NCBI GenBank assembly: GCA_902554195.1
Contig: CACDNT010000005.1
Coordinates: 1 to 44,619, forward strand
Reading direction: 5' to 3'
DNA length: 44,619 nt
Source of the DNA: an uncultured Pelagibacteraceae bacterium
Lineage (GTDB): Bacteria; Pseudomonadota; Alphaproteobacteria; Pelagibacterales; Pelagibacteraceae
Every line of letters starts with the position of its first letter. Positions within the stretch are counted from its first letter, which is position 1. Position numbers and translations under genes: made by a program. The notes below the pieces were generated by a model, which did no database searches, was not told where the DNA came from, and worked only from the letters and a program-made list of their open reading frames with translations. This document shows, in pieces, positions 25,039 to 33,379 of the stretch.

Positions 25039-25708
25039 CTATTTTCTTTGCCTTAATAAGTAATTTGTTAATCATTGGAGTCGTCACTAATTTAGTATTT
25101 ACGTTTCTTGGGCTTGGGTGATAACAAGCAATTAAAACTTTATTATCTGGCAATAAATATTTGTTTCCGTGTTTAAATTCAAATTTTTTTTGAATCATAA
25201 ACTTTCTTTTATAAATTTTTAAACAATTATCAAATGCAACTTTACCAAGAGTTATGATCACTTTAAGATTTTTTAAATTTTCAATTTCATTTTCAAAATA
25301 ATTTGAACAGCGATTTAATTCTTTACTTTCTGGTTTATCACCTGGAGGAACACATTTAAGAATATTAGTTATGTAAGTATCATGTAATTTCAAATTATCA
25401 TTTGCTTTTTCTGAAAAATCTTGATTTGAAATTCCTGTTAAAAATAAACTTTTAAATAAAAAATTCCCTGATTTATCTCCTGTGAATGCCCTTCCGGTTC
25501 TTGTTCCACCATGAGCTGCAGGAGCAAGACCTAAAATCATCAATTTTGCTTTATTGTCTCCAAAGCCAGGGACTGGTTTTCCCCAGTATTTCTCATTCTT
25601 ATTTTGTTTTCTTTTTTGTATTGAAATTTTTTTGATAAAACTTACAAGTCTTGGACATTTTTTACATTTAATAATTGTACTATTTATTTTTTTTAATTTA
25701 ATAGTCAT
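25028..25708 (-). CDS. family 5 uracil-DNA glycosylase (UDGb-like)
   Basis: A 226-residue DNA-repair enzyme. Motif 1 is GLAPAAHGGTRTGRAFTGD, which has the Ala rather than Asp or Asn at the catalytic position, typical of family 5 UDGb, and motif 2 is CYHPSPRN near the C-terminus. Cys residues in CKKCP near residue 16 and in later positions would bind the [4Fe-4S] cluster. It removes uracil, and in some homologues hypoxanthine, from DNA. I use the ATG at 25708; the open frame extends to a TTG at 25711. Its start is two bases from the start of the divergent phosphatase. Confidence 0.85.
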   Translation of the reverse strand: MTIKLKKINSTIIKCKKCPRLVSFIKKISIQKRKQNKNEKYWGKPVPGFGDNKAKLMILGLAPAAHGGTRTGRAFTGDKSGNFLFKSLFLTGISNQDFSEKANDNLKLHDTYITNILKCVPPGDKPESKELNRCSNYFENEIENLKNLKVIITLGKVAFDNCLKIYKRKFMIQKKFEFKHGNKYLLPDNKVLIACYHPSPRNVNTKLVTTPMINKLLIKAKKIAKF

Positions 25709-25710
25709 CA

Positions 25711-26268
25711 ATGAAATTTATAAAATATTTTTTTATTATTTTTATAACTTTCCCCTCATCGATTAAAGCAGATTTAAATCAAGAATTATCTTTAGAACTA
25801 AAAAAAGGTGGTAAACTTATATTTATTAGGCATGCATATGCACCAGGTGGTGGAGATCCTGAAAATTTTGATATTAATAACTGTGATACCCAAAGAAATT
25901 TAAGTGAGGAAGGAAGAAACCAAGCCAAAAAAATTGGAAATTTTTTTAAAGAAAATGATGTCCAAATTTCCAAAGTTTTCTCAAGCGAGTGGTGTCGCTG
26001 TAAAGAGACTGCTAAATTAGCCTTTGCAAATTTCGAAACAAAAGATTTCTTAAATTCCTTTTTTAGCGCAAAGTTTGCTAATAATAAAAATAAACAAATG
26101 TTAGATTTGAAAAATTATGTTAAAAAATTCAAAGGTAATAAAAATTTAATTTTTGTGACACATTATGTAGTAATATCTGAGGCCTTAGATTATGCTCCTT
26201 CATCGGGCGAAATAGTTATTGCAGATAAGAATTTTAATAAAATTGGTAGTATAGAAATAGATTTTTAA
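25711..26268 (+). CDS. secreted histidine phosphatase family protein
   Basis: A 185-residue protein with a signal peptide (hydrophobic residues 4-17, cleavage after IKA). The phosphatase motif is LIFIRHAYAPGGG: the Arg-His pair is kept, with Ala in place of the usual Gly. SSEWCRCKETAKLAF holds the second Arg and the proton donor region, and VTHYVVISE has the second catalytic His. This fits the short periplasmic branch-1 histidine phosphatases. The substrate is unknown. The ATG lies two bases from the divergent glycosylase start, so both promoters must lie inside coding sequence. Confidence 0.82.
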   Translation: MKFIKYFFIIFITFPSSIKADLNQELSLELKKGGKLIFIRHAYAPGGGDPENFDINNCDTQRNLSEEGRNQAKKIGNFFKENDVQISKVFSSEWCRCKETAKLAFANFETKDFLNSFFSAKFANNKNKQMLDLKNYVKKFKGNKNLIFVTHYVVISEALDYAPSSGEIVIADKNFNKIGSIEIDF

Positions 26269-26272
26269 TATT

Positions 26273-26398
26273 ATGTCATCAAAGCGAGCAATGAAACAAG
26301 CCCAAAAACAAGCTTACGCTAAACATAGAAGCAACATTACTAGTAATAGGTTTGGAAATAAAAAAAAAAATTTCTCTAAGAAAAATAAAAAAAGTTAA
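26273..26398 (+). CDS. 41-residue very basic protein
   Basis: A small frame 4 bases after the phosphatase, beginning MSSKRAMKQAQKQAYAKHRS and ending in a run of Lys, Asn and Ser. It has no hydrophobic helix and a strong positive charge, as in small nucleic-acid-binding or ribosome-associated proteins. An 11-A tract at 26360-26370 lies inside the gene, so the frame after it depends on that homopolymer being correct. Its stop overlaps the convergent gene by 4 bases. No family recognised. Confidence 0.5.
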   Translation: MSSKRAMKQAQKQAYAKHRSNITSNRFGNKKKNFSKKNKKS

Positions 26399-26817
26399 CT
26401 TTCTTTTTTAAATTTCTCAATTTTTTTACAAAAAGAAATTTTAGATATTCCTTCCTCATCATTAAGAACAGTTTTCATGAAAATCTCTTGTTTATCTTTT
26501 TCAAAAAGAATTTGAGTATAAAATTGTGGATATCCGTGTTTATGAGTGAGTATTTTACCATTTTCTTCATAAATATTTCGAACATAAGAGTTTGATTTTT
26601 TAGTACTTAAATCAGTTAGTCGATATTTTTGATATGTTTTTTCCTTGTAAACATAATTTCTAGTCATGATTAATTCGTCTAGATTTAAGATGTACTCATT
26701 TTTTAAAAATTCGTCCTGTTTATCATCACATTTACTCATAATGATTATTTCTGATTTAAGATGTTGGAAGGGTAGAATTATTAATAAAAGAGAAATTAAA
26801 AATCTAATTTCTCTCAT
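26395..26817 (-). CDS. secreted hypothetical protein
   Basis: A 140-residue protein with a signal peptide (IRFLISLLLIILPFQHLKS). The mature domain has two Cys (CDDKQDE and SFCKKIE) that could form a disulfide, and alternating hydrophobic segments suggesting beta strands. I do not recognise the family. The frame is open 24 bases further upstream, but the ATG at 26817 places the signal peptide properly and overlaps the preceding small gene by 14 bases, matching the style of this operon. Confidence 0.62.
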   Translation of the reverse strand: MREIRFLISLLLIILPFQHLKSEIIIMSKCDDKQDEFLKNEYILNLDELIMTRNYVYKEKTYQKYRLTDLSTKKSNSYVRNIYEENGKILTHKHGYPQFYTQILFEKDKQEIFMKTVLNDEEGISKISFCKKIEKFKKES

Positions 26818-26977
26818 TTTTTTCAGCAAAAAATAAACCAATTAAAAGTAAAGCTGTCCAACCGAGACCTACCAGTCCTTTGATGATACTGGTGTCGGCA
26901 CTCCACAAATCAAGAAAAAGAGCCCCAAAAATAAGACCCAGAATATATACAATAATTACTATTGTAGTTTTACTCAT
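26804..26977 (-). CDS. 57-residue membrane protein with two helices
   Basis: A minus-strand gene between DUF1289 and the secreted hypothetical. It has two membrane segments (TIVIIVYILGLIFGALFL and LVGLGWTALLLIGLFFA) joined by a short loop with DLWSADTS, and a charged end. Its ATG overlaps the DUF1289 stop by 8 bases and its stop overlaps the next start by 14, so the three genes form one operon. No family recognised. Confidence 0.6.
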   Translation of the reverse strand: MSKTTIVIIVYILGLIFGALFLDLWSADTSIIKGLVGLGWTALLLIGLFFAEKNERN

Positions 26978-27221
26978 CTAATAATTTCTTTTTAAAAAGA
27001 GAGATACCATTTTCAATTTTATAAGTATAGGATTCTTTAAAACTTTCTAATTGCCAACCAGTCAATCTTTTTTGAATAATTTCAAGATTTTCTTTTTTCC
27101 ACTCATCAGTTGTATCCTCAAGTTTCCAAATTTTTTTTTCTTTTGTATTTCTTCCACACCCATAGCAATAGCCAGTTTTTGGATCAGTTTTGCAAATACT
27201 TATACATGGAGAAACAATCAT
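26970..27221 (-). CDS. DUF1289 domain protein
   Basis: An 83-residue cytoplasmic protein with the DUF1289 cysteine pattern near the N-terminus: SPCISICKTDPKTGYCYGCG, four Cys likely to bind zinc or an iron-sulfur cluster. A helical, basic C-terminal part follows. Function is not established in the family. It is divergent from the tRNA-Leu promoter and begins a three-gene minus-strand operon. Confidence 0.82.
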   Translation of the reverse strand: MIVSPCISICKTDPKTGYCYGCGRNTKEKKIWKLEDTTDEWKKENLEIIQKRLTGWQLESFKESYTYKIENGISLFKKKLLDE

Positions 27222-27266
27222 AATAATATTATAGAGTAAAAATTATATAATTTACAATAATTGTCG

Positions 27267-27295
27267 TTGGACAAATAGTTTCAATCATATATAAA
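27267..27295 (+). promoter_or_regulatory. promoter of tRNA-Leu and tig
   Basis: TTGGAC at 27267-27272 and TATAAA at 27290-27295 are 17 bases apart, close to the vegetative consensus. Transcription would begin near 27302, about 9 bases before the mature tRNA. No terminator separates the tRNA from tig, whose ATG is only 11 bases beyond CCA, so tig is probably expressed from this promoter after tRNA processing. Confidence 0.65.
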
Positions 27296-27310
27296 ACCAC
27301 TTAAATTTGT

Positions 27311-27395
27311 GGGGCGATGGCGGAATTGGTAGACGCGTCGGTCTTAGGAACCGATAGAGCAATCTGTGAAGGTTCGAGTCCTTTTCGCCCTACCA
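27311..27395 (+). tRNA. tRNA-Leu (anticodon TAG)
   Basis: An 85-base class II tRNA. The 7-base acceptor arms ggggcga and tcgccct pair (one G-U), the D-arm is the leucine-type tggcggaattggtaga, the anticodon loop is cttagga giving TAG, a variable arm is present, and the T-arm is ggttcgagtcc. CCA is encoded. Confidence 0.95.
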
Positions 27396-27405
27396 TTAAA
27401 ACATT

Positions 27406-28818
27406 ATGAAGGTTACAGTAGAAAATAAAAAAGGTCTTAATAAAGATATTAAAGTTTTCATCGATAAAAAGACTATGAACTCTTATATGGATGAAAAATA
27501 TGAAGAAATTAAAGGCACTGTAAATTTAAAAGGCTTTAGACCAGGAAAAGTTCCTGTAGAAGTTTTAAAAAGACAGTTTGGTAAAGCAGTATTTAGCGAA
27601 GTTTTAGACAAAGTTTTAAAAGACACAACTACAAAAGCTTTAGAAGAAAATAAAATTAAACCTGCAGGACAACCAAAATTAGATCTTAAAACTTATGGTG
27701 AAGATAAGGATCTAGAATACATTATTTCTGTAACTGAGTTTCCTAAAGTTGAATTAAAATCTATAGAAAATATTAAATTTGATGAATACACGGTTAAAAT
27801 CGACGAGAGCGAAACTGAAAAAAGAATTAAAGAGATAGCTAAAAATACACCAAGCTTTAAAGATGCTCCACCTGAAACAAAAGCAAAAGAGGGTGATTTA
27901 GTTTCTTTTGACTATACAGCTACCGTTGATGAAAAATCATTTAAAGGAGGGGAAGGAAAAAATACACAATTAACCTTAGGTAAAGATTTATTTTTAAAAG
28001 GTTTTGATAAACAATTGGTAGGCGTTAAAAAAGACGATCAAAAAATAGTTGAAGCTATTCTCCCTGAAAATTTTCCTGAAAAAGAGTTAGTAAATAAAAA
28101 AGCAAAATTTAATTGTAAAATATTATCAGTAAAAATTTTAGAGGAAGTAAAAATAGACGACCAATTTGCAAAAAATCTGGGAGCGAAAGATTTGAAAGAT
28201 TTAAAAACTTTAATTTCAAAGCAAATAAATGATGAATATAAAAATTCACTAGACAGATTGTCAAAAAATCAAATTCTTAAAGAATTAGAAAAATTTAAAG
28301 TAGATGAAATTCCACAAAATTTAGTTGATGAAGAAGTGAAAATTCTATCTCAAGGAATGAAAGATGAAGATAAAAAAAAGAGTAAAGATAATTTTGTAGA
28401 GATAGCAAAAAAAAGAATTAAAGTTGGTTTAATATTAAACGAATTTGGTGAGCAAAATCAGATAAAAGTATCAGAACAAGAATTACAGGCTGAAGTTCAA
28501 AAACAAATAAGAATGATGCCTGGTCAAGAAAAAATGGTAATGGATTTTTATCAAAAAAATCAATCAGCATTGGCCAGTTTAAGAGGAACAGTTTATGAAG
28601 AAAAAATTTTAAATCTTGTTAAACAGAAAGCAAAGTCTAATAAAAAAGAGGTTTCAAAAGAAGAAGCTGAAAAAATATTAAAACAATCTCAAAATCAAGA
28701 TGAGGGAACAAAACAAGCCTCAAAGAAAAAAGTTGAGACTAAAAAAAAAGAAGTAAAAAAAATCACGCCAAAAACAAAGTCTCCTGCTAAAAAAACAAAA
28801 AAAGTTAGCAAAAAGTAA
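27406..28818 (+). CDS. tig: trigger factor
   Basis: A 470-residue ribosome-associated chaperone and peptidyl-prolyl isomerase. The ribosome-binding signature GFRPGKVP is near residue 45, an FKBP-type domain spans about 150-240 (starting EGDLVSFDYTA), and the helical C-terminal domain follows. The last 50 or so residues are an added Lys-rich tail made of KKEV, KKVE and SPAKKTKK-type runs, which standard trigger factors lack. It captures nascent chains at the exit tunnel. It heads the tig-clpP-clpX-lon order conserved in proteobacteria. Confidence 0.95.
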   Translation: MKVTVENKKGLNKDIKVFIDKKTMNSYMDEKYEEIKGTVNLKGFRPGKVPVEVLKRQFGKAVFSEVLDKVLKDTTTKALEENKIKPAGQPKLDLKTYGEDKDLEYIISVTEFPKVELKSIENIKFDEYTVKIDESETEKRIKEIAKNTPSFKDAPPETKAKEGDLVSFDYTATVDEKSFKGGEGKNTQLTLGKDLFLKGFDKQLVGVKKDDQKIVEAILPENFPEKELVNKKAKFNCKILSVKILEEVKIDDQFAKNLGAKDLKDLKTLISKQINDEYKNSLDRLSKNQILKELEKFKVDEIPQNLVDEEVKILSQGMKDEDKKKSKDNFVEIAKKRIKVGLILNEFGEQNQIKVSEQELQAEVQKQIRMMPGQEKMVMDFYQKNQSALASLRGTVYEEKILNLVKQKAKSNKKEVSKEEAEKILKQSQNQDEGTKQASKKKVETKKKEVKKITPKTKSPAKKTKKVSKK

Positions 28819-28851
28819 TCTCAAGTTGTATAAGTAATACGAATCAACTTT

Positions 28852-29463
28852 ATGAATAATAAACTGTCAGAACATATGAGCAGCTTGATACCCATGGTTG
28901 TTGAGCAATCCAACAAAGGTGAAAGAGCTTATGATATTTACTCAAGACTATTAAAAGAAAGAATTATTTTTTTGACAGGTCAAATTAATGACAATGTAGC
29001 TTCATTAATTACAGCTCAATTATTATTTCTAGAAGCAGAAGATCCTAAAAAAGAAATTTTTTTATATATCAATAGCCCAGGCGGACTTGTTACTGCAGGT
29101 TTAGGTATTTACGATACAATGCAATATGTAAAACCAGATATTTCAACTTTATGCATTGGGCAAGCAGCTTCAATGGGGTCTTTTTTATTATCAGCAGGAA
29201 CAAAAGGAAAAAGATTTTCACTTCCAAATTCAAGGATTATGGTTCATCAACCATCTGCAGGTTTTCAAGGACAAGCTACTGATATTGAAATCCATGCCAA
29301 TGAAGTGCTTTCTTTAAAAAAAAGATTGAATGAAATATACTCTAAACATACTGGTAAATCTGTAGAGGAAATTAAAACTGCTTTAGAAAGAGATAATTTT
29401 ATGACTGCAGATACTGCTAAATCTTTTGGACTAATAGACTCTGTAGTGGAAAAAAGATCTTAG
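28852..29463 (+). CDS. clpP: ATP-dependent Clp protease proteolytic subunit
   Basis: A 203-residue serine peptidase. The catalytic Ser107 is in GQAASMG and His132 in [23 protein letters not shown] is the handle-side motif. The short N-terminal extension ([11 protein letters not shown]) is the usual propeptide region. ClpP assembles into two heptamer rings and degrades proteins unfolded by ClpX, encoded next. Length is standard. It starts 33 bases after tig. Confidence 0.97.
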   Translation: MNNKLSEHMSSLIPMVVEQSNKGERAYDIYSRLLKERIIFLTGQINDNVASLITAQLLFLEAEDPKKEIFLYINSPGGLVTAGLGIYDTMQYVKPDISTLCIGQAASMGSFLLSAGTKGKRFSLPNSRIMVHQPSAGFQGQATDIEIHANEVLSLKKRLNEIYSKHTGKSVEEIKTALERDNFMTADTAKSFGLIDSVVEKRS

Positions 29464-29550
29464 AACACCACATATAGATCACAAAATCCAAAACTTGATT
29501 AACAGGAGTCATTTATAATAAAGTACATTTATTGATTCGTTTAAAAATTT

Positions 29551-30819
29551 ATGAATACAAATAATAAAAACATTCTTTATTGCTCTTTCTGTGGCAAAAG
29601 CCAACACGAAGTTAGAAAATTAATTGCAGGTCCAACTGTCTTTATCTGTGATGAGTGTGTTGAACTTTGCATGGATATTATAAAGGAAGAAAGTAAAGAC
29701 ACATTTGTAAAACATCAAGATGGTTTACCATCACCAAAAGAAATTTGCACAGTCCTTGATGATTATGTAATTGGACAATCACATGCAAAAAAGGTTTTAT
29801 CAGTTGCTGTTCATAATCACTACAAAAGATTAAATTATGAAAATAAGACAAGTAAAAACGTAGAACTCGCAAAATCAAATATACTCTTAGTTGGTCCAAC
29901 TGGATGTGGAAAAACATTATTGGCACAAACATTAGCAAGAATCTTAGATGTTCCATTTACAATGGCTGACGCAACAACTTTAACTGAAGCGGGTTATGTT
30001 GGGGAGGATGTAGAAAATATTATTTTAAAATTGTTACAAGCAGCAGATTATAATGTTGAAAAAGCCCAAAGAGGAATAGTGTACATTGATGAGGTCGATA
30101 AAATTAGTAGAAAATCAGAAAATCCATCTATTACAAGAGACGTTTCTGGTGAAGGTGTTCAACAAGCTTTATTAAAGATAATGGAGGGAACAATTGCAAG
30201 TGTACCTCCTCAAGGTGGGAGAAAACACCCTCAACAAGAATTCTTACAAGTTGATACTACAAATATTTTGTTCATTTGTGGTGGAGCATTTGCAGGACTT
30301 GATAAAATTATTTCTCAGAGAGATAAAGGAACATCTATAGGTTTTGGAGCAGATGTTAAGAACATACAAGATAAAAAGACTGGTGAGTGGATGAAGAACT
30401 TAGAGCCTGAGGATTTGCTTAAATATGGATTAATACCTGAGTTTATTGGCAGATTACCTATGATTGCTACTCTAGAAGATTTAGATGAAAAATCTTTAAT
30501 CAAGATACTACAAGAACCAAAAAATTCTTTAACAAAACAATATCAGGAACTATTTAAACTTGATGGTGCAAAATTAATATTTAAAGACTCCGCACTAAAA
30601 GAAATTGCAATTAAAGCAATTAGCAAAAAAACAGGAGCGAGAGGTTTAAGATCTATTTTAGAAAATATACTTCTTAAAACTATGTATGATTTACCGAGTC
30701 AAGAAAATATTGAAGAGGTAATAGTCGATTCATCAGCGGCTAAAGGTCTGTCGCAGCCCATTATTGTTCATTCAAAAAAGGATAGTAAATCCAAAACAAC
30801 TAAGACAACAGCGGCTTAA
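29551..30819 (+). CDS. clpX: ATP-dependent Clp protease ATP-binding subunit
   Basis: A 422-residue AAA+ unfoldase. The N-terminal C4 zinc domain has CSFCGK and CDECVELC, Walker A is GPTGCGKT, Walker B is [10 protein letters not shown], the pore loop is GYVG and the ClpP-docking IGF loop is visible as SIGFGAD near residue 265. It unfolds tagged proteins and threads them into ClpP. A perfect TATAAT at 29514-29519 precedes the gene, but its -35 partner is poor, so an internal promoter is only possible. Confidence 0.97.
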   Translation: MNTNNKNILYCSFCGKSQHEVRKLIAGPTVFICDECVELCMDIIKEESKDTFVKHQDGLPSPKEICTVLDDYVIGQSHAKKVLSVAVHNHYKRLNYENKTSKNVELAKSNILLVGPTGCGKTLLAQTLARILDVPFTMADATTLTEAGYVGEDVENIILKLLQAADYNVEKAQRGIVYIDEVDKISRKSENPSITRDVSGEGVQQALLKIMEGTIASVPPQGGRKHPQQEFLQVDTTNILFICGGAFAGLDKIISQRDKGTSIGFGADVKNIQDKKTGEWMKNLEPEDLLKYGLIPEFIGRLPMIATLEDLDEKSLIKILQEPKNSLTKQYQELFKLDGAKLIFKDSALKEIAIKAISKKTGARGLRSILENILLKTMYDLPSQENIEEVIVDSSAAKGLSQPIIVHSKKDSKSKTTKTTAA

Positions 30820-30879
30820 TAACCCTAATAACTTGTAAAAAGGTATTGCAAAAATAATTTTAATATCCATATTCATTTT

Positions 30880-33258
30880 ATGGACGTAAAAACTTCTTCA
30901 CCGTTATTACCACTCAGAGATATTGTGGTTTTTCCTAGCATGGTAATTCCACTTTTTGTTGGAAGAGATAAATCAATCTCTGCTTTAAATGAGGTGATGA
31001 AAAAAGAGAAAAAAATAATTTTAGTAACTCAAAAAAATTCTGAAATCGATGATCCTAAGAAAACAGATATATTTATGTATGGATGCGAAGGTAGTATCTT
31101 ACAACTTTTGAAACTCCCAGATGGAACAGTGAAAGTTTTGGTTGAGGGTGTTCGTAGAGTAAAAATTATTGATTTTAAAGACAATGAAAAGTTTATAACT
31201 TGTGATTTTACACCTCACAATGATGTGATCGATGGCGATGAAGATTTGTACCCATTAGCTGTTACAGCAATCAGACGAATGGAAAAATTAACTTCTATAA
31301 ATAAAAAAGTTTCTAGTGAGACTATTAATACAATTAAACAATTAAAAGATCCGTCTCAGATTGCAGATAATATTGCTTCACACATCACAGCAACAATTTC
31401 AGAGAAACAACAAATCTTTGAGACTATAGATGTAAAGAAAAGATTAAATGCAATCATAAAAATAATGGAAAATGAAACAAGCATTATTGGAGTTGAAAAA
31501 AGAATTAGAGGAAGAGTTAAAACTCAAATGGAAAAAACTCAACGAGAGTATTATTTAAATGAACAGTTAAAAGCCATCCAAAAAGAGTTAGGTGAAATAG
31601 AGGATGGTAAAGATGAAAATACGAGTTTAAATAAAGCAATACTTAAATCTAAAATGCCAAAAGATGTTGAGAAAAAATGTCTTCAAGAATTAAAAAAATT
31701 AAAAAATATGAGCCCAATGTCAGCAGAGGCTACTGTAGTGAGAAATTACTTAGATTGGATGATAGACCTTCCTTGGCATAAAAAAAGTGATGTTGTTATT
31801 GATTTAAAAAAAGCACTTGAAGTTTTAGACAAAGATCATTTCGGTTTAGAAAAAGTTAAAGAGAGAATTATTGAATTTTTAGCAGTCCAAAAAAGAATGG
31901 ATAAGATTAAAGGCCCTATTTTGTGCTTAGTAGGACCGCCTGGTGTTGGAAAAACGTCTTTAGGAAAATCAATTGCTAAAGCAACAAATAGAGAATTTGT
32001 AAGAATGTCGGTAGGTGGAATGAGAGACGAGGCAGAAATTAGAGGTCACAGAAGAACTTATATCGGTTCTTTACCGGGTAAAATTATTCAAATGATGAAA
32101 AAAGCTGGAACTAAAAATCCACTGATACTTTTAGACGAGATTGATAAAGTTGGAAACGATTATAGAGGAGATCCATCTTCAGCTTTATTAGAGGCTTTAG
32201 ACCCAGAACAAAATACGACTTTTAATGATCACTATCTAGAAGTTGATTATGATTTATCTGATGTAATGTTTGTGACTACAGCTAATACATTAAATATTTT
32301 ACCTCCATTATTAGATAGAATGGAAGTTATTAGATTAGCAGGCTACACAGAAGATGAAAAAATAAATATTGCAAACAAATATCTTCTTCCAAAACAAATA
32401 AAAGATAATGGTGTGAAGGAAAAAGAAATGAATTTGGGTGATGATATTATAAAAGAGGTAATTAGAAGTTACACAAAGGAATCTGGAGTAAGAAATCTTG
32501 AGAGAGAAATTTCTAAAATTGCAAGAAAAGTAGTAAAAAAGGTTGTCTCTGGAGAAGAAAAAGAAGTCAATATTAACACAAAAAATCTACCAGACTTTTT
32601 AGGAGTTCCTAAATTTAAATCAGGAGAGTTAGAGTCTGAAAATAGAGTAGGTATAGTAACAGGATTAGCTTGGACTGAGTACGGTGGTGAGATTTTAAAA
32701 ATAGAGACAGTAACAATGCCAGGTAAAGGCCGTATGCAAATTACTGGAAAGCTTGGTGACGTCATGCAAGAGTCGGTTAAAGCTGCAAAATCATTTGTAA
32801 GATCAAAATGCCTAGAATATGGAATTATTCCTCCATTATTTGAGAAAAAAGATTTTCACATTCATGTTCCTGAAGGAGCAACACCAAAAGATGGCCCATC
32901 TGCTGGAATAGGAATGGTTACATCAATAGTTTCATCAATTACAAACATTCCGGTAAAAAGAGATGTGGCTATGACAGGCGAAGTAACATTGACTGGCCAG
33001 GTATTACCTATTGGTGGGCTAAAAGAAAAGCTATTAGCAGCTCATAGAGCAGGTATAAAAGAGGTTTTAATTCCAAAAGAAAATGAAAAAGACCTGGTAG
33101 ATATGCCAAAAAAGATTATTGATGAGATAAAAATTACTCCAGTTGAGTTTGCTGATGAGGTTTTAAAAATTGCCCTAACTAAAGAGCTTAAGAAGACAGA
33201 GTGGGTTGAGGTTGATATGTCTAAAAAAGATGATAAATCTCAAGCGAGCATCCAATAA
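30880..33258 (+). CDS. lon: ATP-dependent protease Lon
   Basis: A 792-residue LonA protease. The N-terminal substrate-binding domain begins PLLPLRDIVVFPSMV, Walker A is GPPGVGKTSLGKS near residue 350, Walker B is PLILLDEIDK, and the Ser-Lys dyad is Ser674 in PKDGPSAGIGM and Lys717 in GGLKEKLLAAHRAG. It degrades misfolded and regulatory proteins. Length is slightly above the E. coli enzyme (784). It completes the tig-clpP-clpX-lon cluster and begins 61 bases after clpX. A minus-strand frame at its end is a shadow. Confidence 0.97.
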   Translation: MDVKTSSPLLPLRDIVVFPSMVIPLFVGRDKSISALNEVMKKEKKIILVTQKNSEIDDPKKTDIFMYGCEGSILQLLKLPDGTVKVLVEGVRRVKIIDFKDNEKFITCDFTPHNDVIDGDEDLYPLAVTAIRRMEKLTSINKKVSSETINTIKQLKDPSQIADNIASHITATISEKQQIFETIDVKKRLNAIIKIMENETSIIGVEKRIRGRVKTQMEKTQREYYLNEQLKAIQKELGEIEDGKDENTSLNKAILKSKMPKDVEKKCLQELKKLKNMSPMSAEATVVRNYLDWMIDLPWHKKSDVVIDLKKALEVLDKDHFGLEKVKERIIEFLAVQKRMDKIKGPILCLVGPPGVGKTSLGKSIAKATNREFVRMSVGGMRDEAEIRGHRRTYIGSLPGKIIQMMKKAGTKNPLILLDEIDKVGNDYRGDPSSALLEALDPEQNTTFNDHYLEVDYDLSDVMFVTTANTLNILPPLLDRMEVIRLAGYTEDEKINIANKYLLPKQIKDNGVKEKEMNLGDDIIKEVIRSYTKESGVRNLEREISKIARKVVKKVVSGEEKEVNINTKNLPDFLGVPKFKSGELESENRVGIVTGLAWTEYGGEILKIETVTMPGKGRMQITGKLGDVMQESVKAAKSFVRSKCLEYGIIPPLFEKKDFHIHVPEGATPKDGPSAGIGMVTSIVSSITNIPVKRDVAMTGEVTLTGQVLPIGGLKEKLLAAHRAGIKEVLIPKENEKDLVDMPKKIIDEIKITPVEFADEVLKIALTKELKKTEWVEVDMSKKDDKSQASIQ

Positions 33259-33379
33259 TCTTTAATTTTCCAGATATTTACTTAAATAAAATTTTCTGAT
33301 CTAAGCTGATTTATCACTAGATCTATATAAATATTTTAGGTAACCTATTTTAAATAAATAATAACTAAGGGAAATAAAT

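Noticed and set aside
27240..27253. 14-base palindrome AAATTATATAATTT upstream of tRNA-Leu
   Set aside because: Made only of A and T in a very AT-rich gap, so it is expected by chance, and it is not placed at the promoter hexamers.
29494..29519. Promoter for clpX at the perfect TATAAT
   Set aside because: The only TTGATT upstream is 13 bases away, too close, and nothing at 16-18 bases fits a -35 box; kept only as a remark in the clpX entry.
30831..30872. Possible heat-shock (sigma32) promoter before lon
   Set aside because: A CTTG and a CCATAT are present, but their spacing (about 36 bases between starts) is far too long for a sigma32 promoter.
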